This document shows positions 21,460-29,388 of a DNA stretch of 64,000 nucleotides, one piece after another. The position numbers were made by a program, and so were the translations under genes. The notes beneath the pieces were generated by a model. It did no database searches. It was not told where the DNA came from and saw nothing but the letters and a program-made list of their open reading frames with translations. Position 1 is the stretch's first letter, and each line of letters starts with the position of its first letter. Source of the DNA: Metapseudomonas otitidis (GTDB lineage: Bacteria > Pseudomonadota > Gammaproteobacteria > Pseudomonadales > Pseudomonadaceae). The stretch covers positions 249,221 to 313,220 of the forward strand of contig NZ_FOJP01000004.1 in the NCBI RefSeq assembly GCF_900111835.1, in the 5' to 3' direction.

Positions 21460-23736
21460 ATGCGCCATCGCCTGTTGTCGTTCGTGTTCCTGCTCTGCGC
21501 AGGCTCTGGGGTGCAGGCTGCATCGGTGTCCTACACCCGTGATGTGCAGCCGATCTTCGAGAAGAAGTGCGTGGCCTGCCATGCCTGCTATGACTCGCCC
21601 TGCCAGTTGAACCTGGGCAGCGCCGAGGGGGCTGCCCGTGGGGCCACCAAGCAGCCGGTCTACGACGGCACGCGGACCCAGGCCCAGGCCACCACGCGGC
21701 TGTACTTCGATGCCCACGGCGAGGCGGCCTGGCGGCAGAAGGATTTCTATTCGGTGCTCAACGGCCAGGGGCCCCAGGCTGCCCTGATGGCGCGCATGCT
21801 GGAGTTGGGCCACAGCAACCCGCCGGCGCCCAATGCGAAGCTGCCGGAGGACCTGGACATCGGCATCAACCGGCAGAACCAGTGCCCGACGCCTGCCGAG
21901 TTCGACGACTACGCGCGGCGCTATGCCCATGCCGGCATGCCCTTCGCGGTGACCGGGCTGGACGCGCAGGAATACCAGACCCTCCAGCGCTGGCTGGGGG
22001 CCGGGGCGCCGGTGGAGGAGCAGGCGCCGCTGCCGACGCCGAGCGAGGCGGCCCAGGTGGCACAGTGGGAGGCGCTGCTCAACGCCCCCGGTGCCCGCGA
22101 GGTGCTGGTGGGGCGCTGGTTGTTCGAGCACCTGTTCCTGGCGCACCTGTACTTCGACGGTGGGCGCAGCGGCCACTTCTTCCAGTTGGTGCGCTCGCGC
22201 ACGCCCAGTGGCCAACCCATCGACCCCATCGCCACCCGCCGGCCGAACGATGACCCGGGCACCACCTTCTACTACCGGATGTGGCCGATCCAGGGGGCCA
22301 TCGTCCACAAGACCCACATCACCTACCCGCTGAGCGCGGAGAAGATGAAGCGGGTCCGCGAGCTGTTCTTCTCCAGCAACTGGAACACCGACAAGGTGCC
22401 GGGCTACGGCGCCCAGCGCCGGGCCAATCCGTTCGAGACCTTCGAGGCCATCCCGGCCCGGGCCCGCTACCAGTTCATGCTGGACAACGCGGAATACTTC
22501 GTTCGCACCTTCATCCGCGGGCCGGTATGCCGCGGGCAGATCGCCACCGACGTGATCCGCGACAACTTCTGGGCGATGTTCCAGGACCCGGCGCACGACC
22601 TGTACGTCACCGATGCCGCCTACCGTGGCCAGGCCACGCCGCTGCTGGCGATGCCGGGGCAGTTCGACGACATCGGCAACCTGCTGGGGCTGTGGCTGAG
22701 CTACCGGGACAAGCGCAACGCCTACGAGAAGCTGCGCCAGGAGGCCTATGCGGCGGCTCCGGCGCCCACCTGGAGCACCGTTTGGGCGGGCAATGACAAT
22801 GCGCTGCTGTCGATCTACCGCCAGTTCGACAGCGCATCGGTGCGCAAGGGGCTGATCGGTCAGGTGCCGCAGACGATGTGGCTGTTGGACTACCCGTTGC
22901 TGGAGCGCACCTACTACCAGCTGGTGGTCAACTTCGACGTGTTCGGCAACGTGTCCCACCAGGCGCAGACCCGGCTCTATTTCGACCTGATCCGCAATGG
23001 CGCGGAGGTGAATTTCCTGCGCCTGATGCCGGCAGCATCGCGGGATGCGTTGCTGGATGACTGGTACCAGAACAGCGGCAAATTGAAGATGTGGCTGGAT
23101 TACGAGGCCATCGACAACGACACCCCGACCGGGCTGTTCCTGCCGGTGGAGGGGGCCAAGGGGGCCTTTGCCGCCGAGCTGGTCAAGCGCTTCGAGGGCC
23201 TCAACGCCCGGCCGGACCCGATCAACCGCTGCACGGCGAATTGCTACCGCCCGGGCATCGACCCCGCGTTGCAGGACGCCGAGCAGGTGCTGAGCCAGTT
23301 GGTCAGTCGCCCGGCGGCAGGGCTGCGGGTGATCGAGCAGTTGCCCGAGGCGACCTTGCTGAGGGTGGAACTGCCCAACGGCAAGCGCGAGGTCTACAGC
23401 GTGCTGCGCAACCGCGCCCACAGCAACGTGGCCTTCATGATGGGCGAGGAGCTCCGCTACCAGCCCGGCCTGGACACCCTGACCATCTACCCGGGCGTGC
23501 TCACCAGCTACCCGAACTTCATCTTCGCTTTGCGCGCCGACGAGGTGCCGGACTTCGTCACCGCCCTGGGGCGGGTGAAGGACACGGCAGCCTTCGACAA
23601 GGTGGTGGAGCGCTGGGGTATCCGCCGTAGTCACCCGCAGTTCTGGTTCTACTTCCACGACCTGTCGGCCTACATCCGCGAGACCGAGCCGGTGGAGGCG
23701 GGCGTGCTGGACATGAACCGCTACCAGAACCTCTGA
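21460..23736 (+). CDS. cti: Fatty acid cis/trans isomerase
   Basis: A 758-residue periplasmic enzyme. It has a signal peptide (residues 1-20) and then a cytochrome c type haem motif, Cys37-x2-Cys40-His41 (CVACH), immediately followed by HACYDSPCQLN. This is the Cti signature. The enzyme converts cis unsaturated acyl chains of membrane phospholipids to trans without double-bond migration, stiffening the membrane under solvent or heat stress. The ATG at 21460 has an AAGGA ribosome site and gives a proper signal peptide; an earlier in-frame ATG 24 codons upstream does not. A hairpin follows the stop codon, and nfuA lies 147 bases downstream as in PAO1. Confidence 0.95.
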   Translation: MRHRLLSFVFLLCAGSGVQAASVSYTRDVQPIFEKKCVACHACYDSPCQLNLGSAEGAARGATKQPVYDGTRTQAQATTRLYFDAHGEAAWRQKDFYSVLNGQGPQAALMARMLELGHSNPPAPNAKLPEDLDIGINRQNQCPTPAEFDDYARRYAHAGMPFAVTGLDAQEYQTLQRWLGAGAPVEEQAPLPTPSEAAQVAQWEALLNAPGAREVLVGRWLFEHLFLAHLYFDGGRSGHFFQLVRSRTPSGQPIDPIATRRPNDDPGTTFYYRMWPIQGAIVHKTHITYPLSAEKMKRVRELFFSSNWNTDKVPGYGAQRRANPFETFEAIPARARYQFMLDNAEYFVRTFIRGPVCRGQIATDVIRDNFWAMFQDPAHDLYVTDAAYRGQATPLLAMPGQFDDIGNLLGLWLSYRDKRNAYEKLRQEAYAAAPAPTWSTVWAGNDNALLSIYRQFDSASVRKGLIGQVPQTMWLLDYPLLERTYYQLVVNFDVFGNVSHQAQTRLYFDLIRNGAEVNFLRLMPAASRDALLDDWYQNSGKLKMWLDYEAIDNDTPTGLFLPVEGAKGAFAAELVKRFEGLNARPDPINRCTANCYRPGIDPALQDAEQVLSQLVSRPAAGLRVIEQLPEATLLRVELPNGKREVYSVLRNRAHSNVAFMMGEELRYQPGLDTLTIYPGVLTSYPNFIFALRADEVPDFVTALGRVKDTAAFDKVVERWGIRRSHPQFWFYFHDLSAYIRETEPVEAGVLDMNRYQNL

Positions 23737-23745
23737 GGCGCGCTG

Positions 23746-23774
23746 CAGCGCTCTTTCCACCGGGAAGAGCGCTG
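23746..23774 (+). terminator. Hairpin downstream of cti
   Basis: A perfect 10-bp stem, CAGCGCTCTT with AAGAGCGCTG, separated by nine bases, ten bases after the cti stop. The T-run is poor (TCTGG), so termination may be partial. Confidence 0.55.
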
Positions 23775-23803
23775 TCTGGAGCTCGGGCTGAGCTAATCGG
23801 GAA

Positions 23804-23857
23804 TAATTCCTACTAAATTACTGGGACTTTATCCGTCGGACCGGATTGGCGTACACT
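23804..23857 (+). promoter_or_regulatory. nfuA promoter with a possible IscR (type 1) box
   Basis: TACACT at 23852-23857 is a plausible -10 box 26 bases before the nfuA ATG, with a weak -35 about 17 bases upstream. Overlapping the -35 is an AT-rich imperfect palindrome around CCTACTAAATTACTGGG (23809-23825). It resembles the Fe-S-dependent IscR type 1 site seen upstream of isc operons. Control of nfuA by IscR would fit its role in Fe-S repair; the site assignment is inference. Confidence 0.45.
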
Positions 23858-23883
23858 GCGCGCCATGTTCGCGAGGAGTTGCC

Positions 23884-24468
23884 ATGAGCGCCATCACCAT
23901 TACCCAGGCAGCCCAGGATTACCTGGCTGACCTGCTGTCGAAGCAGAACACCCCCGGCATCGGTATCCGCATCTTCATCACCCAGCCCGGCACCCAGTAC
24001 GCCGAGACGTGCATCGCCTACTGCAAGCCCAGCGAGCAGAAGCCCGAGGATACGCCCCTGGCCCTGGCGTCCTTCACGGCGTGGATCGATGCCGTCAGTG
24101 AGCCCTTCCTCGAAGACGCGGTGGTGGACTATGCGACCGACCGCATGGGCGGCCAGCTGACCATCAAGGCGCCGAATGCCAAGGTGCCGATGGTCAACGA
24201 GGACAGCCCGCTCAACGAGCGCATCGACTACTACCTGCAGACCGAGATCAACCCCGGCCTGGCCAGCCACGGCGGCCAGGTGAGCCTGGTGGACGTGGTC
24301 GAGGAAGGCATCGCCGTGCTGCGTTTCGGCGGCGGCTGCCAGGGCTGCGGCATGGTCGACATGACGCTGAAGGACGGTGTCGAGAAGACTCTGATGGAGC
24401 GCATCCCCGAACTCAAGGGCGTGCGTGACGTCACCGACCACAGCAACCGCGAGAACGCCTACTACTGA
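23884..24468 (+). CDS. nfuA: Fe-S biogenesis protein NfuA
   Basis: A 194-residue protein. The N-terminal half is a degenerate A-type (IscA-like) scaffold domain that has lost the A-type cysteines. The C-terminal half is the Nfu domain with Cys152-x2-Cys155 ([10 protein letters not shown]), which holds a [4Fe-4S] cluster at a dimer interface. NfuA delivers clusters to apo-enzymes under oxidative stress or iron limitation. An AGGAG ribosome site precedes the ATG. A strong terminator follows, so it is monocistronic. Confidence 0.96.
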   Translation: MSAITITQAAQDYLADLLSKQNTPGIGIRIFITQPGTQYAETCIAYCKPSEQKPEDTPLALASFTAWIDAVSEPFLEDAVVDYATDRMGGQLTIKAPNAKVPMVNEDSPLNERIDYYLQTEINPGLASHGGQVSLVDVVEEGIAVLRFGGGCQGCGMVDMTLKDGVEKTLMERIPELKGVRDVTDHSNRENAYY

Positions 24469-24490
24469 GGCGATGCGCGAAGCAGAGAGA

Positions 24491-24513
24491 GGCAGCCTAC
24501 GGGCTGCCTTTTT
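24491..24513 (+). terminator. Rho-independent terminator of nfuA
   Basis: Stem GGCAGCC / GGCTGCC with a TACG loop followed by TTTTT, 22 bases after the nfuA stop codon. It overlaps the last codons of the convergent hypothetical gene. Confidence 0.9.
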
Positions 24514-24880
24514 CGTCTTCGGGACTGGGGGCGGTTGGCGCCGAGGCTGCTGACTCGTCGGGCCCGACGTGGTTGCCGCCAGCGGGTGAGACGGGGCGCG
24601 GGGCGATGGCCTGGTCGAGGATGTCCAGGACACGCTGCAGGCCTTCGGGCATCAGTGTCTGGCGGGCGTGTACGTCTATGTTGTATTCGACGCCGTACTT
24701 CCGGCTTGTGTCGCTGCCTTTGACGTCAGGCGATGGTATCGCGACCGGGGCGCTGATCGTCCCCCAGACCGGCTGGCCCGAGGTTGGGCTGCACAGGTCG
24801 ATTCCCGGGAGTGGAAGTTCGTGCGCCGATGCTTCTGTAGCGGTGGAGGCATCGTGCGGGTCGGGTATCGGCTTCGACAT
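24497..24880 (-). CDS. Hypothetical 127-residue Pro/Ser-rich protein
   Basis: A 127-residue frame starting MSKPIPDPHDAS with an AAGG ribosome site nine bases upstream. The composition is low in complexity at both ends (Pro, Ser, Ala, Asp), with a more regular core (SRKYGVEYNIDVHARQTLM) followed by a short amphipathic helix. There is no signal or membrane segment. It converges on nfuA, and its last codons lie inside the nfuA terminator, which makes the annotated end slightly suspicious. I do not recognise a family. Confidence 0.45.
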   Translation of the reverse strand: MSKPIPDPHDASTATEASAHELPLPGIDLCSPTSGQPVWGTISAPVAIPSPDVKGSDTSRKYGVEYNIDVHARQTLMPEGLQRVLDILDQAIAPRPVSPAGGNHVGPDESAASAPTAPSPEDEKGSP

Positions 24881-24960
24881 CGTGCTGGGCCTTGTAGTTG
24901 GGGGCGGTAGCGGGCAACTCTAGCCGTTGGCAAAGCGGCCAGCGAGCAAGGCGGCTGTGC

Positions 24961-26127
24961 TCAGTGCGCCTTGTGTGGGCGAACGCTGGCTGCCAGCAAG
25001 GCGATGACCAGCAGCGGCAGCATGCCGAGGTTCACGGCGGCCCAGCCCAGGCTAGTGATGAGGGCACCGGAGGCGAAGGACGCGCAGGCTGCCACCAGGC
25101 TGTTGCTCAGCTCCATCAGGGCCTGGGCCTGGCCCCGCTCGGCGCTGTCGTGGCCTTCCGCAAGCAGGGTGGTGCCGGCGACCAGCATGAGGTTCCACCC
25201 CAGGCCGAGGCACATCGAGCTGACCAGGAAATGGCTGCGCGCCAGGCCCGTGAGGGCGGTGGCCGCACTGATGGCCAGCAGCAGGATGCCGAGCCGTGCC
25301 ACCTGGCGGCTGCCGAAGCGGTCCACCAGCGGGCCGGCGGCGAACGCCGGGAGGAACATGCCCAGGACGTGCCAGCGGATCACTTCCGAGCCTTCTTCGA
25401 TCGACAGCCCGCACAGGCTCATGGCCAGGGGCGTGGCGTTCATCACCAGGATCATCAAGCCGTGCCCGATGGCGGTGGTGGCGATGGCTGCTCGCACGAG
25501 GGGGCGGGCCAGCAGTGCGCGTGTCGAGGCCCAGCCGGTTCGTGGGGCTGGGGGTGCATCGCCTTCACGCAGGCGATGAAGCAGCAGCAGGGCGAGCGCG
25601 GCCAGTGCCGCGATGGCGAGGTAGGCGCCGACGAAGGGTGTCGGCAGGGCGTTGCGCGACCACAGCGCCAGGCTGGGTGCCAGCAGGGCGGCGCAGATGC
25701 CGCCGCCGATCACGTAGGCGGTGGCACGGCCCTTCTGCTCCGGCGGGACCGCTTCCTGGGCGGCGAAGCGGTAGTACATCGCCGAGGCCTGGTAGGCCCC
25801 GATGGGCAAGGCGCCCAGGCACAGCAGGCTGAAGTCGCCGAGCCAGACGCCCAGGGCGCTGGTCAGGCCGCCGAGGATGCCCCCGGCCGCTCCGAGCATC
25901 AGCCCCGGGCGGCGGCCGTGGCGTTGCATGAACACCGACAGCGGCTGCACGGCGAGCAGGTTGCCCAGCACCAGCAGTGCCAGCGGCAGGGTGGCGAGGG
26001 CGTTGGCCGGCGCCAGTTGGAGGCCGATCAGCGCGGTGAGGGTGATGCCGATCAGCGAGCAGCTCCAGTACAGCGCTTGGCAGGCGAACAGCAGGCGGAT
26101 TCCGGGGTTGCTCAGCAGAAGAGGCAT
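24961..26127 (-). CDS. Major facilitator superfamily transporter
   Basis: A 388-residue integral membrane protein with about 12 hydrophobic segments, the usual MFS layout. A short Arg/His loop between helices 2 and 3 (FMQRHGRRPGLM) is the signature A region that marks MFS transporters. The second half repeats the pattern (VDRFGSRQVARL). The ATG at 26127 was chosen because the longer frame runs into the HPP gene. It is probably co-transcribed after the HPP gene, eight bases upstream. The substrate cannot be read; the position after nfuA matches PAO1 PA1848 as I remember it. Confidence 0.85.
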   Translation of the reverse strand: MPLLLSNPGIRLLFACQALYWSCSLIGITLTALIGLQLAPANALATLPLALLVLGNLLAVQPLSVFMQRHGRRPGLMLGAAGGILGGLTSALGVWLGDFSLLCLGALPIGAYQASAMYYRFAAQEAVPPEQKGRATAYVIGGGICAALLAPSLALWSRNALPTPFVGAYLAIAALAALALLLLHRLREGDAPPAPRTGWASTRALLARPLVRAAIATTAIGHGLMILVMNATPLAMSLCGLSIEEGSEVIRWHVLGMFLPAFAAGPLVDRFGSRQVARLGILLLAISAATALTGLARSHFLVSSMCLGLGWNLMLVAGTTLLAEGHDSAERGQAQALMELSNSLVAACASFASGALITSLGWAAVNLGMLPLLVIALLAASVRPHKAH

Positions 26128-26135
26128 GCGATGGC

Positions 26136-26645
26136 CTACCAGTACTTGGGGTGGCGGGCCTCGCGGCTCGCGTTGTTGTAGAGCAGGGCGACGAAGACCA
26201 GGAGCAGTGCACCGCTGAGGGTGGGGTAGAGCAGGAAGTCCCAGCCGGGCTGCAGCAGAAAGATGATCACCGGGTTGGAGCCGGCCGGTGGGTGCACGGT
26301 GCGGGTCACCATCATCAGGGCGATGGCGCTGCCGACGGCAAGGGCAATGGCCCACCAGTGGGGCCCGCAGAGGGCCAGGAATATCAGGCCTACCAGGCTG
26401 CTGAGGACGTGGCCGAGCACCACGTTGCGTGGCTGTGAGAAGGGGACGTCGGGGAAGCCGAAGACCAGTACGCAGGAGGCACCGAAGGAGCCCAGCAGCA
26501 GGCTGAGGGTGAGTGCGTCGCCCAGGCCGGCGATGCCGGCAATGGCCAGCACGCCGCCGAACCAGGCGAGGATCACCTGGCGCGAAGCGGGACGAGGGGG
26601 CAGGGCGGCGGCGTCGCCCCGGAGCTTCTTGGCGAATTCGAGCAT
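26136..26645 (-). CDS. HPP family membrane protein
   Basis: A 169-residue protein with four hydrophobic helices and the diagnostic HPPAGSNP motif in the loop before the last helices. HPP proteins are integral membrane proteins; in plants and cyanobacteria relatives transport nitrite, but in pseudomonads the substrate is not established. It is preceded by the DUF1272 gene and followed after eight bases by the MFS gene, all on the minus strand, suggesting an operon of membrane functions. Confidence 0.85.
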   Translation of the reverse strand: MLEFAKKLRGDAAALPPRPASRQVILAWFGGVLAIAGIAGLGDALTLSLLLGSFGASCVLVFGFPDVPFSQPRNVVLGHVLSSLVGLIFLALCGPHWWAIALAVGSAIALMMVTRTVHPPAGSNPVIIFLLQPGWDFLLYPTLSGALLLVFVALLYNNASREARHPKYW

Positions 26646-26657
26646 GGTGACTCCAGC

Positions 26658-26906
26658 TTAGGCGCGCTTCAGGCAGCCATTGGGGTGGTGGATGCGTTGG
26701 GTAGACGGTGGGTTGGCCGCCAGCTTCGCGTCGGGCCGTATGGGGCGGCTCACCAGCGTGCCGGCGCAGTTGGGGCAGCGACCGTCCAGGTGGCCTTCGG
26801 CGCAGTCACGGCAGAAGGTGCATTCGAAGGAGCAGATCATGGCGTCGGTGGCGGCTGGCGGTAGGTCCTTGTCGCAGCATTCGCAGTTGGGGCGCAGTTC
26901 GAGCAT
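26658..26906 (-). CDS. DUF1272 small cysteine-rich protein
   Basis: An 82-residue protein that starts MLELRPNCECCDKDLP and continues with FECTFCRDCAEGHLDGRCPNCAG. Eight cysteines in CxxC-like pairs suggest two zinc sites of a RING or zinc-ribbon type, which defines DUF1272. The start at 26906 is set by the family N-terminus; the longer frame overlaps the GlxA gene. It lies between the GlxA regulator gene and the HPP gene with short gaps. No function is known. Confidence 0.85.
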   Translation of the reverse strand: MLELRPNCECCDKDLPPAATDAMICSFECTFCRDCAEGHLDGRCPNCAGTLVSRPIRPDAKLAANPPSTQRIHHPNGCLKRA

Positions 26907-26920
26907 CGAGGTTCTCCGGG

Positions 26921-27919
26921 TCAGGGGCGGCCGAAGCGCTCGGCGTATTCCTGGGGGCTGATGGACAGGTGCTTGTGGAAGGTGCGGCGCAGGTTCTCGG
27001 GGTGACCGAAGCCGGTGAGGCGGGAGACGGTCGAGATGGAGGCCTGGGCGTCCTGCAACAGGTTGCGCGCGGCCTCCAGGCGTACCCGCTCGACGTACTG
27101 GCCGGGCCCCATGCCCAGCTCCTGGCTGAAGAGCCGGGAGAGGGTGCGCGGCGACAGGTTCGCCTGGCTGGCGAGGGTGTCGAGGCTGAGGTCTTCGCCG
27201 AGGTGGAGGGGGATCCACTCCAGCAAGGCGGCGAGGCGTGATGTGCGGTGCGGGTCTGGCGCCAGCAGCGGGCTGAACTGCGCCTGGCCGCCGGGGCGCC
27301 GCAGGAAGAGCACCAGGCGCCGGGCGACTGCCAGTGCGATGGAGCGGCCGAGGTCGGCCTCTACCAGGGCGAGGGCCAGGTCGATGCCGGCGGTGACCCC
27401 GGCCGAGGTGAAGACATGGGGATCGCCGTCGCGGCCGCAGGCATCGTAGGTGTGCAGGCGGTCGCCCTGCACGTCCACGGCTTCGTGGCAGCGCAGTGTG
27501 TCGACGTCGGACCAGTGGGTGGTGGCGGTCCGGCCGTCCAGCAGGCCGGCGGCCGCAAGAATGAGGGCGCCGGAGCAGATCGAGCCGAGGCGGCGGACCT
27601 TGGGTTCGGCATCACGCAGCCAGCCAAGGAGGGGCGCATGGCTGCGTAGCGGCTCAACGCCGAAACCGCCCGGGATGAGCAGGGTGTCGAGGGTTTCCGC
27701 CGGGCAGTTGCTGCAGGCCTGCTCCGCCAGCAGGGCAAAGCCGGCTGAGGTGCGCACCGGCCCAGCCTCCAGGCCGAGCAGGAGGATGCGGTAGGGCGCG
27801 GGCAGGCCCTGGCGCTCTCGCTCGACATTGGCGGACGCGAAGACCTGCAGAGGGCCGGTCACGTCGAGGCTCATCACATCGGGGAAAGCCAGGCAGGCGA
27901 TGGTCAGTGGGGTGTCCAT
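26921..27919 (-). CDS. GlxA-type AraC family transcriptional regulator with DJ-1/PfpI domain
   Basis: A 332-residue protein. Residues 5-165 form a DJ-1/PfpI amidotransferase-like domain with a nucleophile-elbow Cys (GSICSGAL) and a DTLLIPGGFG strand. The C-terminal 110 residues are a pair of AraC helix-turn-helix motifs (LSPRTLSRLFSQELG, then ISTVSRLTGFGHPENLRRTF). GlxA-type regulators sense small metabolites such as carnitine, arginine or glyoxylate-related compounds; the effector here is unknown. It is immediately upstream of DUF1272-HPP-MFS on the same strand and may control that operon. Confidence 0.9.
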   Translation of the reverse strand: MDTPLTIACLAFPDVMSLDVTGPLQVFASANVERERQGLPAPYRILLLGLEAGPVRTSAGFALLAEQACSNCPAETLDTLLIPGGFGVEPLRSHAPLLGWLRDAEPKVRRLGSICSGALILAAAGLLDGRTATTHWSDVDTLRCHEAVDVQGDRLHTYDACGRDGDPHVFTSAGVTAGIDLALALVEADLGRSIALAVARRLVLFLRRPGGQAQFSPLLAPDPHRTSRLAALLEWIPLHLGEDLSLDTLASQANLSPRTLSRLFSQELGMGPGQYVERVRLEAARNLLQDAQASISTVSRLTGFGHPENLRRTFHKHLSISPQEYAERFGRP

Positions 27920-28048
27920 GGCGTTCGCTTCAAGGGGGACGCCATCAGTGTGGAGGTCGGAGGTCTTGGCGACAACGACAACAAGCCCACGGATCTTGCC
28001 AATCCGCTGCTTGGGAAAGAGGGGAGTAGGTGGAGGTGATCAGGCCAG

Positions 28049-28074
28049 CGGCGAGCCGTGTGGACGGCTCGCCG
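28049..28074 (-). terminator. Hairpin downstream of the 89-residue hypothetical gene
   Basis: A perfect 11-bp stem, CGGCGAGCCGT with ACGGCTCGCCG, and a GTGG loop, 28 bases after the stop of the minus-strand gene at 28102. No clear T-run follows. Confidence 0.5.
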
Positions 28075-28101
28075 GCGCAGTGGGCACAGCGCGGAAGAGG
28101 A

Positions 28102-28371
28102 TTATTCCGGCATCTTCCACGGGTCGAGGCGGTAGCCCTGGCGCGACAGCTCCTCGCGGGACTGCTTGAGGACGCTGGCCAGTTGGGCCGGGTCGGTGTA
28201 GGTGCTGGTGGTGAGTTTCGAGCGGCCCAGCAGGCGGGTGCTGGTGCGGTCGATCACGCTGATGCTGAGTTCACCGCTGCCATCCTGGGGAGCCCAGGCG
28301 ACGCACTGGTAGGGTTGGAAGGCGCGGCCGGCGATGATCAAGGCTTCGTTGACGCGGAGCGGAGCGTTCAT
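28102..28371 (-). CDS. Conserved-type hypothetical protein, 89 residues
   Basis: An 89-residue soluble protein starting MNAPLRVNEALIIAGRAF, with a GGAGAG ribosome site. The middle (GELSISVIDRTSTRLLGRSKL) looks like a beta-strand pair, and the C-terminus is an amphipathic helix (ASVLKQSREELSRQG). There is no signal or membrane segment. It is preceded by about 270 bases shared with the divergent lipoprotein gene and followed by a hairpin, so it is monocistronic. I have the impression that similar proteins occur across Pseudomonas, but I cannot name the family. Confidence 0.7.
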   Translation of the reverse strand: MNAPLRVNEALIIAGRAFQPYQCVAWAPQDGSGELSISVIDRTSTRLLGRSKLTTSTYTDPAQLASVLKQSREELSRQGYRLDPWKMPE

Positions 28372-28643
28372 TGGGGGATTCTCTCCATATTGTGCCCAAG
28401 GGTTGACTTGGCCGCCGCCAATGTGGCTGGGCGGTGTCGTGGATATGGATGGCTGATTCCCCGCTATAAGTCACAGCGAGTCGCGCTTTGGAAACAATTT
28501 GTCGCCAGGATGAATGGTGGAGTGTGCACAGGTCGCATTTCTGTCATCTGCCGGTGGGGCGAGGTCCCATAAAACATGGGGTTCCGGTTGGGGGCGAGCG
28601 CTATCATGCGGGCCTCTTCCCGGTTGCTAACAAGGTGGTTTCC

Positions 28644-29327
28644 TTGCGCCGTTCCCGATTTGTTGCCTGTTCCCGCCAGGTCGTGATGGCCTGCCTCGTT
28701 CCATTCCTGCTGGTGGCCTGCGCGGGGCACGATCCCGCCGATGATCCGCGCGTGCGGGCTCTGCCGATGGTGGTGGAGCTGAGCAGCGTGCCGTTCTTCG
28801 CCCAGCAGACTTATCAGAGTGCGCCGGCTTCCCTGGCTGCGCTGTTTGGCTTCCAGGGAGAAACGGTGACGCCGGGGATGGTGGAGAAGGCGTTGCAACT
28901 GCCTGAGGCCGAGGCGTCACTTGCCCAGCGGATTCCTGTGGTCGCCCACCAGCATGGTCTGTTGGTGTACCCGCTCGATAAGCATCTGGAGGACCTGCTG
29001 GTCCAGGTGGCGGCCGGCAACCCGGTACTGGTGCATCTGCGCCAGGGCTATGGCTGGCTGCCGTCGTGGCGTTATGCGGTGTTGGTCGGATTCGACCGGG
29101 AGCGTGAGGTGGTGCTGTTGCGGTTGGCCGGTGATCGTCGGGCCCAGGTCGGGTTTGCCGAGTTTGCGGCAGACTGGGCCGCCGCTGGGCAGTGGGCCGT
29201 GCTGCTTCAGGCGCCCAACGTGCTGCCAGTGGCGGCTGATGTGGCTCGCTGGCGGGCGGCGGCGGATGCATTGGCGGCTGCGGGTCAGGTGGATGCGGCG
29301 GACATGGCGAGGAAGCAGGTGCGCTGA
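28644..29327 (+). CDS. C39-peptidase-like lipoprotein lacking catalytic residues
   Basis: A 227-residue lipoprotein. The start is placed at TTG 28644, five bases after AAGGTGG, because it gives a basic n-region and a clean lipobox (LLVA-Cys, Cys26); the first in-frame ATG would leave no charged n-region. The mature part follows the C39 papain-like layout: VPFFAQQTYQSAPASLA aligns with the family pattern PFFPQ..YQCGPAALA, with Ser in place of the catalytic Cys. GWLPSWRYAVLVGFD aligns with W..WHYAVVVGYD, with Arg in place of the catalytic His. The fold is probably kept but the protease activity lost. There is no TPR region, which some relatives have. Confidence 0.75.
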   Translation: MRRSRFVACSRQVVMACLVPFLLVACAGHDPADDPRVRALPMVVELSSVPFFAQQTYQSAPASLAALFGFQGETVTPGMVEKALQLPEAEASLAQRIPVVAHQHGLLVYPLDKHLEDLLVQVAAGNPVLVHLRQGYGWLPSWRYAVLVGFDREREVVLLRLAGDRRAQVGFAEFAADWAAAGQWAVLLQAPNVLPVAADVARWRAAADALAAAGQVDAADMARKQVR

Positions 29328-29341
29328 ATGTGCATCGCCCA

Positions 29342-29375
29342 AATGAAAACGGCGCCCTGTGGCGCCGTTTTCATT
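29342..29375. terminator. Bidirectional terminator between the C39-like gene and puuB
   Basis: A perfect 15-bp stem (AATGAAAACGGCGCC / GGCGCCGTTTTCATT) with a CTGT loop. The T and A runs within the arms allow termination of both convergent genes. Confidence 0.88.
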
Positions 29376-29388
29376 CAAGGATGGAGCA

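Noticed and set aside
21391..23760. 789-codon open frame on the minus strand
   Set aside because: Antisense to cti, whose haem motif and signal peptide are clear.
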